From Rhipidocladum racemiflorum (taxonomy: Eukaryota > Streptophyta > Magnoliopsida > Poales > Poaceae): a stretch of 64,000 nucleotides of DNA. A program made the translations under genes and the position numbers. The stretch's first letter is position 1. Every line of letters begins with the position of its first letter. Location: contig CM070572.1 in assembly GCA_036346355.1 (NCBI GenBank), positions 9,555,001 through 9,619,000 of the forward strand. Direction: 5' to 3'. Below are positions 46,341 through 56,800 of the stretch, one piece after another. The notes below the pieces were generated by a model. The model did no database searches, was not told the DNA's origin, and saw only the letters and a list, made by a program, of their open reading frames with translations.

Positions 46341-47292
46341 TGGCCGGCTTCTTGGCCAACAGCACCCTAAGATTGGGTGCTTGAGAGATTCGGACCGGGG
46401 CTTTTGTGGTAACCGCTCAAAGATGGGAAGAACGGATCTTTGGGAGCAAGCAAGAAGACAGTCGAGTTTACCTGTGTTCTGCCCTCCTAAGGAGTAATGA
46501 CCCTAGTCCTGCTTGGTGGTTTCTTCCGAGTTCAAGGTTCTTACAAGGCTGGGGAAGACGACCTTCTAAGGTTCCGCCAACCAAAAAACAACAACCCTTC
46601 TCCCATGCACCCTAGCTCCCTTTTATACTCGGGCTGGCTGAGGCGCATGGGGCTTACAAGCTTGCGTAAAGCAAGCGTCTGACACACTACCATAGTGCAT
46701 TTAATGCACCCGTCACACTCTCTTACATCACATTTAATGCCTGTCCTAGCCGACTCCTGTCCTAGCCGACTTAGACTTCGCCTTGGGTCCCGCCTGTCTG
46801 TCACCCCTGCAGGCTCCGCCAGGAGAGAGGGGATGTCGATTCGGGGCCACCCATCATTAATGCGCCTGGGAAGACGCGCCGCCATACCATCGCCTACATA
46901 TCCTGCAATTAATGCGCACGTCTCGCATTAAATATCCTTGACCCTTCGCCTCAGAGTACAGTTACGGGGTTGATTCTTGGGAACTACGCCCGAGGAGTGG
47001 CTCGAACGCCACTGTCCTCTTGGCGAGCACCTTTGCCGGTCGCCTGAGGAGTGGCTCGAACGCCACTGCCCCCTGGCGAGCACCTTCGCTGTCGCCTCGA
47101 GGAGTGGCTCGAACGCCACTCGCCCTCTTGGCGAGCACCTTCGCTGTCGCCGAGGAGTGGCCTGAACGCCACCTGTCCTCTTGGCGAGCACCTTCGCTGG
47201 TCGCCTCGAGGAGTGGCCTGAACGCCACCTGTCCTCTGGGCGAGAGTACTTAATGCGGCTGCGTGGGTACCCCAGCGTTTAATACGCTGACA
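46341..47292 (-). repeat. 5' LTR of the gypsy element
   Basis: 952 bp, plus-strand start TGGCCGGCTTCTTGG, end AATACGCTGACA. It aligns throughout with 35,997-36,934, with scattered single-base insertions or deletions in G/C runs. It contains the same array of 51-53-bp tandem units (about 46,992-47,240). Confidence 0.92.
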
Positions 47293-47297
47293 GGTAC

Positions 47298-48423
47298 CTA
47301 TCGTTGTGAGAACCGACGAATGACGCCTTATTCCCGTCCCACCAAACCCATCGGACATTCCCCTGCCGAGAATGTTGCTCCCCATTCTCCTTTCGATAAT
47401 GGTACCACCATGTAATGTAAGTATTTCCAAGGGACGAATAATGTACTGAGCTATGTCGAAAACGATTCAATTGAACTGACCAGTCTGACCTGTGGTTGAG
47501 CGGGATCTTAAGTTATTTACTTTGCTCAAGGGGGTTTAACCTTATGTTGCCAAAGACTAAGCCATTCAACCATCTACAAACCAACCTGGTACCTGCTCGT
47601 ACCAGCCACCCAAACCAACCATGGCATTAATCATCAACTGAGGATCGGACTCACATCCACCTCGTGGCTAGTCCAATACTGTCCCTCTGACCGTATCACA
47701 TTTTTAAATACTCCGAGCCAACTGCTCGCCAAAATTTCATTTCCCATTTAAAGATTTTGAGTGATACTAATAAGACTAATTAATTAACTAGGGTTCTCAT
47801 AATCATTGAGTAGGGTTATTCAAGGGTAATAGGGTTCATCAATATCAAGGAGGCTAATTGAGAAACTAGGTATAGCTAAGTTGCATGTCATTCTAAACTA
47901 TCGATTTTCAGTATTTCAATTTACAATTAAAGTAACGCGATAGAAATTACATACTACAATATCACAATTGACTGGGTTCAATATGATCAACGACGTGCGG
48001 CTTGCCTTGCTGGCCTAAGGGGTCGTCTAGGTCGAAGCGACTGTAGTCATACTCGGCTCTTATCTGGTCCGACTCCGGCTTCGGAAAATGCTCCTGCTCT
48101 GAGTACTGCACAAATGTCGTATCTAGCGCAAACGACAAAAAACGGTAAATAAACAAAAACGAAACAAAAACGGAAACAGAAATGAAACGAAAACAGAAAA
48201 CGGGCCGAAGAAGGTTTGAGGGCAATTTGGATATTTTTGGAATTTTGGGAACTTCAACTGGCGAAACGGATGCCGTATTTGTACTTAGTGGCTCCAAATG
48301 GTCAAGATAGTGTATTTTAGAATTTTTGGGGGTTTCCGGGGATTTTTGGGATCTTTTGGATTTTTGGATTATTTAAAATCCAAAAAAAGAAAGGAAATTT
48401 AAAACTGAATGAACAGTGCTGGA
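47298..48423 (-). other. Continuation of the old LTR
   Basis: Sequence between the gypsy element and the tandem duplication. No gene was found. Composition resembles the middle of the solo LTR at 19,144-22,737. Confidence 0.4.
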
Positions 48424-48960
48424 GATGCATCCCTCCCAAAGACTGCGTTCTTCGCGCCCACCAGATGTATGGCGACGTGCCTCGCCTCGAGGAGCGGATC
48501 GCCTAACCGCCCAGGGTGTGGGCCTTGGACCACAAGAGAAATACACACCTTGGTCGCTATAGCCAGGCCATAAGAGTCCCATGTGGCCCCCAAAAGACTA
48601 GCCTGATGGGGAGGGTTGCTCTCCTTTAAGGTGGTATTCTCTCCTCCACAAGCAAGGTGGTACTATCATTCTCACCCTCTTGTTTCGGGACCTAGCTCGA
48701 TACCAATCGATGCATCCCTCCCGGTGCGACTGCGTTCTTCGCGGCCCAGCCGTATGGCGCACGTGCCTCGCCCGACGAGCGGACTGCCCAACTGGCCCTG
48801 GGGTGTGGGCCTTGGACCACAAGAGAAATACACACCTTGGGTGCCATAACCAGGCCATAAGAGTCCCATGTGGCCCCCAAAAGACTAGCCTGATGGGGGG
48901 AGGGTTGCTCTCCCTTTTAAGGTGGTATTATCTCCCCTCCACAAGCAAGGTGGTACTATC
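48424..48960 (+). repeat. 285-bp tandem duplication
   Basis: Unit 1 starts GATGCATCCCTCCCAAAGAC (48,424), unit 2 GATGCATCCCTCCCGGTGCG (48,709). Both run through GTGTGGGCCTTGGACCACAA, GCCATAAGAGTCCCATGTGG and CAAGCAAGGTGGTACTATC. It lies inside the old LTR. Confidence 0.92.
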
Positions 48961-49398
48961 AGCTGGGCCGCATTTGGGCTTGGCCCAAACCAGCCAAACG
49001 GCCTGTGGGCCGAGCGCGCGCGAGCATAGCACTGGGCGGCCTGACATGCGGGCCCGACAAGGCAGTGGCATGGGGCGGCCAACAGGCGGGCCCGGGTGAG
49101 GTGGCACTGACGTGCGGGGCCAGGGCAGGTGGTGACTGACTGGTGGGACCGACGGGCGGGGCGCTGGCGCGGTTAAAACACTGACCGATGGGGCCTGGTC
49201 GGAAGAGGGCTAGGCAGGGCGCTGGGAGGGTTAGGGTTAGCTCGGGCGAGGCGACTAAGCGGGCGGCAGCTTGGCAGCGGCAAGGCGAGGTGGGGGCTGG
49301 GCCAAGGGCGGCTGAGGCGAGGGCGGACAGCGCCAGAAGGGGAGGAGGGGGTCGGGGCTGGGGAAGAAGAGTGGCGACGGAGGGTTGGTGGTGAAAGA

Positions 49399-51011
49399 TG
49401 TGATAATTGCCTAGAGGGGGTGAATAGGCTATTTAAAATTTCAAACGAAATTAATCGCAGTGGAAAAGGTTTGGGAACTTCCGATAAATGATCGGAACTT
49501 CCGATTGGATCGGGACTTCCGGTCTAGTGTCGGAATATTCGATCAGTACAGAAATTCGAGATCAAGCAATAATGTCTAGCAATCTACAAGATACTTCTAC
49601 TCTAGTTGAGTGCAAAAATGAGTAAATGATCTAAACTAAAGTAGCAACAATAGATGAGCTCAATTAACGATTTAGACACAAGCTAAGCGAGAGGGATTAA
49701 CTCAAGAACACAAGAATTTGTTCCCTGGAGTTCGGATCCTTGAGGGGATTCTACGTCTCCGTTGAGGAGCCTCACAAAGAGCCGGATATCTTCCAACCCT
49801 TTCCTCCCTAACCTCGGTCACACTTGAGATTTGGTTCCACTCTTGATTTCTTCCCTTTCGGAGGCGAAATCGGCCTTCACAAACTTCTCATGGCTACCCA
49901 CAAACTTTGGGAGCTCGTGAGCGACGCCTAGCCGTCTAGGAGTCCTTCAACCTCCAAGAGTAACAAATGCAAAGCAGTTTTAATCTTGGAGATGCTCTCT
50001 AATGCTCAAGATGAATGAATCTTCTTTTTGTTCTAGCACTAGATCTCTCTTCTATTCCTCACTCTCTAGATGGTCACTAAGATCAAGGAGGAGGAGACAA
50101 GAATACTCAAGAATGTGCACTAGAAGCTCACAAGGTTCAGCAATGCAAGTGTGTAACCTCTCAAAGGAGGTAGTGGTGGGTATTTATAGATTTGGGCAAA
50201 AACTAGCCGTTATACCCGCACTCAGCCACACATCGGAACTTCTGATACCAACATCGGAACTTCTGATATGTCTAACTGTCCAGGAATCAGTACTGTCTAA
50301 CGGTCGAAAAACTATGCATCGGAACTTCTGATTTCACGATCGGAACTTCCGAAGTTTCCAGAGAACCACTTTGAAGAGTTTATCTCAACCAGTTTGCTAA
50401 GTCCACATCGGAACTTCCGAACCATTGATCGGAACTTCTGAAGTTTCCAGAGAGTACCCTTTTTAAGAACTTACGCATATCGAAACTTCCGATTGAAAAT
50501 ATTGGACTTTCCGAAGAATCTAGAGAGCACCCTCAACCGATTTAGTACTAATCAGAACATCCGATCTGGAAAATCGGAATGTCCGATGCGCAATGGATGC
50601 TTCGAACTCAAGCACAACTAAGCATCGGAACATCTGGAACATTGGAACTTCCGACCTAACATCGAAAAATCCGACCTGAGCTTTAAAAGAAACTGTTCCG
50701 AAGTTAGTGCAGTGATTTTGTGTCTCTCAAATAAAATGGTTAGCATTCATCTGAGCATAGAGATTAATCCTAGATCAACTACAATGCATCCCTCTTAATA
50801 GTACAGCATGCCTATGACTCAATCAAAATGTAAAATACATTTGAACAATGCCGTTTTTCTTACTTGTTCCCCTTTTTAAGTGTATCAACCATTCGTAGAT
50901 GATCTCACTTTGAGTCTTATACCTGTTCATAAACTCATTTAACGCACTAGTCCCTTTAATCGTTTGTCATTAATCATCCAAAACTCACTTAGGGGCATAG
51001 ATGCACTTTCA
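49399..51011 (+). mobile_element. LTR-like insertion carrying a TCGGAACTTCCGA array
   Basis: It starts TGTGATAATTGCCTAGAGGG and ends GATGCACTTTCA, with TG...CA ends. TTGCCTAGAGGGGGTGAATAG is typical of SIRE/Maximus-type copia LTRs in grasses. There are no genes. It is inserted in the GC-rich part of the old LTR, whose character is the same on both sides. No exact target duplication was found, so the ends may be off by a few bases. Confidence 0.6.
49474..50690 (+). repeat. Dispersed near-palindromes, TCGGAACTTCCGA type
   Basis: More than fifteen copies of (A)TCGGAACTTC(C/T)GA(T), singly or in close pairs, between 49,474 and 50,690. The motif is its own reverse complement except at the centre. 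Some copies are degraded (ATCGGAACATCTGG, TCGAAAAATCCGA). Confidence 0.85.
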
Positions 51012-51666
51012 GGTGGGGACGGGGAGATGAAAAGGCGGGGGCTCGGGGCGTGCGGGCATGGTGGGGAATCGCGGGTGGCGGTGCGGCCTTCGGCTGGAGA
51101 GGAAAATGAAGGGGGAGGTGGTGCTCACCGGGGAAGAAGGGAGGCGAGCACGAGGGAGACGAACGGGCGCGCGCGGTTTTTATAGCCGCGCGATGGCGTG
51201 GGCGCGGTACGGAGCAGGCAAGCACAGGGGAGTTCGTGAGGCAGGGAGTGGCGGGAGGGTGGACGGCGACGTGGGTGAGGCGACTAGTAGGCGACGATCC
51301 GGGAGAGAGGGAGTGGGTTGGCTTGGGCGGCGAGGTGGAGTACGGCATGGCATGGGTGACGTGACGGCAGCCAGTGGCGCGCGAGGCGGGAACCAGTCGC
51401 GCGCGGAGGACCAGAGGTCCAAGATGGAGAAATGCCTGGTGAGTTCAATCCCCAAATCCAAACCCTAATTTTCGAATCAAATCCGAGTTCGAGTTCAAAC
51501 AAAAACCAAATTCGATTTTTTTTCAATTTCTTTTGAAATTTTTGGGTCATTTCAGTATGTCTAATTTTTATGGTCCATATCACTCTTTTAAGTTTTTCTT
51601 ACACAAATTTTCGTTTTAAACAACCTTTGAGGGTGAACTTGAGAGTTGAGGCTCTGGGACGTCGTA

Positions 51667-51917
51667 CTCACTACGAAAAAAATAGTTGTCATTGTGGATA
51701 TCGATATGGTCTGTAAAACATAGCTTGGATCACTAATTTATATTATAATATATTTACAAAACCTAATAAAATTGTAATATTATAAAAAATACTTTTGAAT
51801 ATAAATCTACGCATATAATTTTTATGTATCAAATTTAATTATTTTAAAATATATTAACAGTTAAAGTTTTAAATTTTTAACTATACATATGTCTAAGGAT
51901 AAAGTGACTCGGGTGAG
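51667..51917 (-). mobile_element. Diverged Stowaway MITE
   Basis: 251 bp, ends CTCACTACG and GGGTGAG, flanked by TA. The interior matches the reverse complement of the Stowaway at 34,470 (TAATAAAATTGTAATATTAT, AAGTACTTTT-like core, TAACAGTTAAAGTT). The terminal repeats have degenerated. Confidence 0.75.
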
Positions 51918-52138
51918 TACTTGAGACGACATGAAATTATTAAATAGAGGGGCGCTTTGGGCAATAAAGCGGAACACAAGTACAACAGCCGACAATCAAC
52001 AGCGAACAACATTACTGTTTTGTGGACACAGTCTTTGGGACTAGGTGTTGCTTTGAGAGACTTTTCATAGACCGATTCCACAACACCATCATAGAGTCCA
52101 CGTTAGCCGTTGAAAACCTGGGTCAAACAAGTTTTTTT

Positions 52139-52309
52139 TGTTATGATATAGATAGAATCCCAGTCCAAGTTTGGAAGGACTCTATCTATTGATGGGCGAA
52201 TTCGAACCTATCTCCTGTTAGTTTTGCTATATATTGGGCACCCTTGTATAGAGAATCAATCTAATAAAGCAAGAGTAATTTGCCCATCTATATTATGTGT
52301 CTTCCACCT
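52139..52309 (+). repeat. copia left LTR, truncated
   Basis: TGTTATGATATAGATAGAAT to GTGTCTTCCACCTC, matching 59,093-59,265. The last 65 bp of the LTR are replaced by GC-rich sequence that holds a 66-bp imperfect duplication (TTTCGC(A/G)CCTGAAGCGCACG at 52,314 and 52,380). Confidence 0.8.
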
Positions 52310-52689
52310 CGATTTTCGCACCTGAAGCGCACGGCGGCGATCGGTGCATCGCCTCGAGTCTGGCGCCCAATGTTTTGGCTTTCGCGCCTGAAGCGCACGA
52401 CTACAACCGGCGAGTTGCCTTTTCTTATGTACCCGCCAATGTCCACGCCTGCGCAGCACAACAGCAATGACGCAATTGCATGAGGATATCCCTGAAGTGA
52501 TGTAGGATAATTGTATAAAAGAAATACTACAATTGTCGATATATATTTCGCCTCTAAAATTGCTAAAAGTTGGATCCAGAAACAAAGTCCGTGGTAGAGT
52601 GTGAAAAGCGGTCAGATAGTGTCAAATGAATAGAAGCAATTTGGGTAGTGCTCGCTTAATAAGAGAAAAGGTTTTGGTCCCATTGATCA

Positions 52690-53560
52690 AACACCTCCTA
52701 AAGTGTTCCATGTAAGATCAAAATGGGTTTTTCATCCAGAAGAGAAATGAAAAATATCCAAGTGGTGAGATACAAAGTGAGGCTTGTAGCACAAGGGTTC
52801 ACGCAGATACCTTTCATCCATTATGATGAAACCTATTCTCCTGTAACAAGTGGAATAACGTTCCGAAATTTAATATTAATGGCAGCAAGCTTAAACTTAA
52901 CAATGTAGTTGACGGATGTATTGATCGCATGTTTATATGGGTCACTAGATACATATATTTATATGAGTCCCTGAAGGAGTCAAAATTCCAAATCCTAATA
53001 ATCGCAACATGTATAGTGTCAAATTGCAGAGATCGCTATATGGATTAAAATAGTCAGGAATGATGTGGTACAACCGACTTAGTGAATTCCTCCTGAAGAA
53101 GGGATATTCAAATAATGATGATTATCCCTGTGTGTTCATAAAGGAATCCCATAATGGATTCTATGTTATCTCAGTATATGTCGACGATCTGAATGTCATC
53201 GGAATCACATAGAAAATAAAGGAAGCAAGTGCTTACCTTACGACGGAGCTTGAAACGAAAGATTTGGGTAAAACCAAATATTGTTTAAGCCTGCAGCTAA
53301 AGCATTTCCCAGAAATTTTTTTTGGTACACCAGTCTATTTATACCAAGAAGGTATTGAAAAGATTTAATTTGGATAAAACTCATACTTTAAAGACCCCAT
53401 GGTTGCAAGATCCCCTGAAGCGGATGAAGAACTTTTTCAGACCAAGGATGAAAAATGAGAAAGTCTTAGGACCTGAAACTCCATACTTATGTATCTTACG
53501 AATTGCACAAGATCTAATATTACATTCGCAGTAAATTTGCTAGCATAAAATAGTATAGTC
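52690..53560 (+). pseudogene. copia reverse transcriptase, many stops
   Basis: It encodes RLVAQGFTQIPFIHYDETYS, then an ACLYGSLDTYIYMS region, LQRSLYGLK, WYNRLSEFLLKKGYSNNDDY and the catalytic SVYVDDLNVIG. At least six stops break the frame. It belongs to the element bounded by the LTRs at 52,139 and 59,093. Confidence 0.85.
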
Positions 53561-53816
53561 CCCACCAAAAGACATTGGGCTAGTGTCAAGACTTTACTCA
53601 TATACCTCCAAGGTAAATCAAAATCTTGAATTGTTTTTCCAGAAGAACCAAGACTAAATCATGCTGGGATATATGGATGATAGCTATCTGTTTGATTCCC
53701 AAAGTGCCAAACCTAAGATTGGTTTTTTGTGTGTTTTCTGAGATGATTCAACCATTTCTTGGCTGTATTTTAAGCAAACATTGGTAGCTACTTCTACCAT
53801 CCACTCAGAGATTATA
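53561..53816 (+). pseudogene. copia RNase H, first part
   Basis: Fragments YADSYLFDSQSAKPK and LYFKQTLVATSTIHSEI represent the RNase H core. The frame is cut right after the Ser-Glu-Ile of the conserved HSEI motif by the solo LTR at 53,817. Confidence 0.8.
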
Positions 53817-56800
53817 TGTAATATCCCGAGTATTTCTATACTCGAGTCACTGTACATTTGTACTCAAACACTGTTCAATAATACACTGTTCTTGTGTGTT
53901 TCTGTATCTTGAGCGATTGTACTCGTTCGGGATCTAAAAGAACCCTTCAACTTATTTAGCGTCACTCAAAATCAATTTCCCATTTGATCGCCGACAAGTG
54001 TTTTCGGTGATTGAATTCAGTTTTCGAGCTCTTGCGAAAGTATCTTGTACGTCGACTTAAATGTTCTCTTCTCTGTCCTTCTGAAGTACAAGTTGCCTAG
54101 TTTAGTGGGGAACTTAAAAATCTTCAAAAGGAGTTAAGGATCCGTTTAATCGGAGCTTGTAAACTTTGATCGCGGTCACATTTAAACTACCCGACTCAGT
54201 TAATTTCACTCTCATGAGTAATTGCAAATTGAGTTGAATAAGTGTCAAAGTGACCCAAAATCCCTCCAACATACCTTAGAATCATTAAAAATCAGCTTTG
54301 GAAGTTTGAATCTTCAAGTTTTGTCACTTGACCAAAATACCCCTCATAAGTGCATAGTGTATATATATGTGTTAGCCATCCCCAACCAACAGCCAAACTC
54401 ATTTCTTCCTCCTCCCACACGTCTTGAGCAAGAAGGAGAAAGAGAAGAAGAAGAACACCCAAATCCGCGGATTGGAGGCGACCCGACTGACGGAAACTGA
54501 TCCGGAGGCAGGAATCGGCGTCCTCATCGCGTTCCCCATCTTCTCAACCCCTTCAAGTGAGTATTCCATCGAGATTCATCGATGTCTCTTGGAGTTCCCG
54601 TGGTGCTTTTGCGATCTGACTTGATTTCTGGCCTCCGGGACGTCCCTCGTCGCGTAGCTACGAGTTTCCCCTCCTGTAGCTCCGCATTTCATCATGTCCC
54701 TCAAACCCTAGCCTAGGTCATGTCCAGGTGCCATGTGTTCGGAGCATCGCATGGTAATTTGGCTTTAGAAATCGGACTCAGGCTGTCGTTAGGTCCATTT
54801 AACTCTACTATCGACCTAGCATTTGACCACCTTCGAAATCTAGCAACCTAATGCTAGGTTTTCGATTTGTCGGAGTTCTAGTGGAGCAAAGCATGGATAG
54901 TAATTTTTGTGGGCACTTCTGGTAGCTAGAGCCGCTATCAGAAGAATCGGAATTCAATTCTGATAAGCCGGATTTTATTTTATTTAATTAGGTGTTAAGT
55001 GTTTTCACAAAATACTAGGAGTCCGTAGCTTGAATCGACGATTCTATTAGCTCTTCTGATAGCCGTAGTCGCGATCAGAAGAGTCAGAATTCAATTTGTC
55101 GCATCCTACACAAAGTTGTCAGCTCTAGGTCACTCTATTTGCGAAAAATCGTAGAGGTCCGATGACCAAATGGATAGCCCCTATAGCTTTCTAGCTAGTA
55201 GAAACCCCGATAAAAAAATACGGAGTTTAGTTTTGACCATTTTGCAGCATACTTTGCTGCTCTAGGTCTCAATTGGTTGAATAAAATCCTAGAGCTCCGG
55301 AGCACGAATCGACTTCACCATTAGTCTTCTTAGAGGCTAAAACAGTGGCTAAAAATGCTAGATTTGCATTTTAGCACTTCGCATTTTATTTTAATAATTA
55401 GAGGGCCCAAAGCCGTTCTTGGTTTTTCGCTTCAGTTCGCCTCGTTTAAGGTCCCTAAGGTTGAAAGCATGCTTCACGTGTGCTTTAGATCCCATTTTGG
55501 CCCTTTTCCGGACTTTTGTCGTACTTCGGGTAAATACCGGAGTTACACGGACGTTTGATCAAAAGTCCGAGTAGGTTAAGTCAATTTTGGCGGTGATTGG
55601 CTCCGATAAGTCATTATTACCTCCAAGTGTCTAGCTGCGGGTCCAGAACGAAGTTTCACGACATTCTTGATCAAAACGACCTTTTGACGGTTTTGATCGT
55701 TTTGGCCGTTTTTGCGAATTCGATGCAAATTGCTAATCTACCGAGCGTTTTAGTTAGGTGTTGAGTGTTCGAACCCGTATCGGGAACCCACACGCGGATT
55801 CGATCGCGTTTGGACTCAATACGGACTCAAAACGGTTTTGTCGGAAATTACTCCGCGGTTTTTCATTTTGATTCAATTTTGGTCAATTTCATTAGGAATT
55901 GCTTTGCAACCGATCCAACTAAGTCCTAAATATCTTGCTTTAGCTTGTTGCGTTGTCGGAAACCTGTTTTGCGCAAAAATCCGCAAAATTGGCCGTTTAA
56001 CGGATTTCCAACAAAACGATCGTTTTAGTAGCTTCGGCAAATTTGTCGCTTTTAGGGCCGAAAGGTTTTTCTTCGATCTTTCGGCGTTTTAGCACCTAGT
56101 TATGTACCTGAGGCCATATTGAGGCTCCACATGCAAATTTAATTGCATTTGTCTTCAATTTACGTATTTTTATTCACGTAGGTAAAGAATACGCCTTTTT
56201 TTCGCTGCTTTAGCTCCCTGTTGATCATTTCAACTTCAAACAAGTTCCAATAAGTCCCATTAGGTATGTTATACCTATTTTTAGGTATTTCACTAAGTTT
56301 AGTTGGGTTTTACTTCATTTTGCACGTTTTAATCCATTTTGGCACTTGTTCTACGAAATGGACATAATAGGTCATAGTTTCACATTTTCTTCGTTTTCTT
56401 CATTTCTTTCTCCTTTAAATATTTAAGTGGGTCTTATTTGATGTTTAGTTGGCATTTGTGCATTTAAATCTTGCTTTTGCTAAGTTGTATTTCTTTTTGT
56501 CGTTTTTGTTGCTTTGACCGATTAGAGGCTAGCGAGTCGAAGCTTCGCCTCGAGCGACCGAACATCATCCCGACATCACCGAAGTGCAACAACAAGGCAA
56601 GCACCTCCTTTGACCATCTTGAAACCTATATTTCACGATGTTTACTTTGATTTCTCAAACTATATGCATTGTTTATATTCAAGAAAGTGCTAGTTTGTGG
56701 GAATGGTAGATATACCCTGATTTGGTGGTTTTTCCTCAATTAAATTCCCAGAGTTCATTGATAGCCTTAGTAGAGTTGGACAATTAATAAAATGTCACTT

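Larger units (their letters stand above)
35997..47292 (-). mobile_element. Complete Ty3/gypsy retrotransposon (11.3 kb) with antisense extra gene
   Basis: Two LTRs (35,997-36,934 and 46,341-47,292), TG...CA ends, and the same GGTAC on both sides (35,992-35,996 and 47,293-47,297). Gag-protease-RT-RNase H-integrase lie on the minus strand, so the 5' LTR is the right-hand one. The region between the pol stop (40,661) and the 3' LTR carries an extra gene on the plus strand. This layout is known in the Tat group of plant gypsy elements (Grande, Retand, Ogre relatives). The LTRs are visibly very similar, pointing to a recent insertion, yet pol is full of small frameshifts. Confidence 0.93.
35187..51554 (-). 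mobile_element. Old LTR (about 3.4 kb net) interrupted by two later insertions
   Basis: The plus strand begins TGTAACAGACCACC at 35,187 and ends GGGTCATTTCA at 51,554. Both sides carry GTATG (35,182-35,186 and 51,555-51,559). Read on the minus strand it starts TGAAATGACCC and ends TCTGTTACA. Subtracting the gypsy element (35,997-47,292) and the motif-rich LTR (49,399-51,011) leaves about 3.4 kb, close to the size of the solo LTR at 19,144. The shared hairpin module at 35,481 and a GC-rich patch at 48,970-49,390 plus 51,012-51,470 fit the same type. Inference rests on the 5-bp duplication and the TG...CA ends. Confidence 0.6.

Noticed and set aside
49188..49394. Arg/Ala/Gly-rich 68-codon frame
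   Set aside because: GC-rich part of an LTR; low-complexity composition only.
49474..50690. Heat-shock elements
   Set aside because: The repeated motif has GAA and TTC one base apart, whereas heat-shock elements need two bases.
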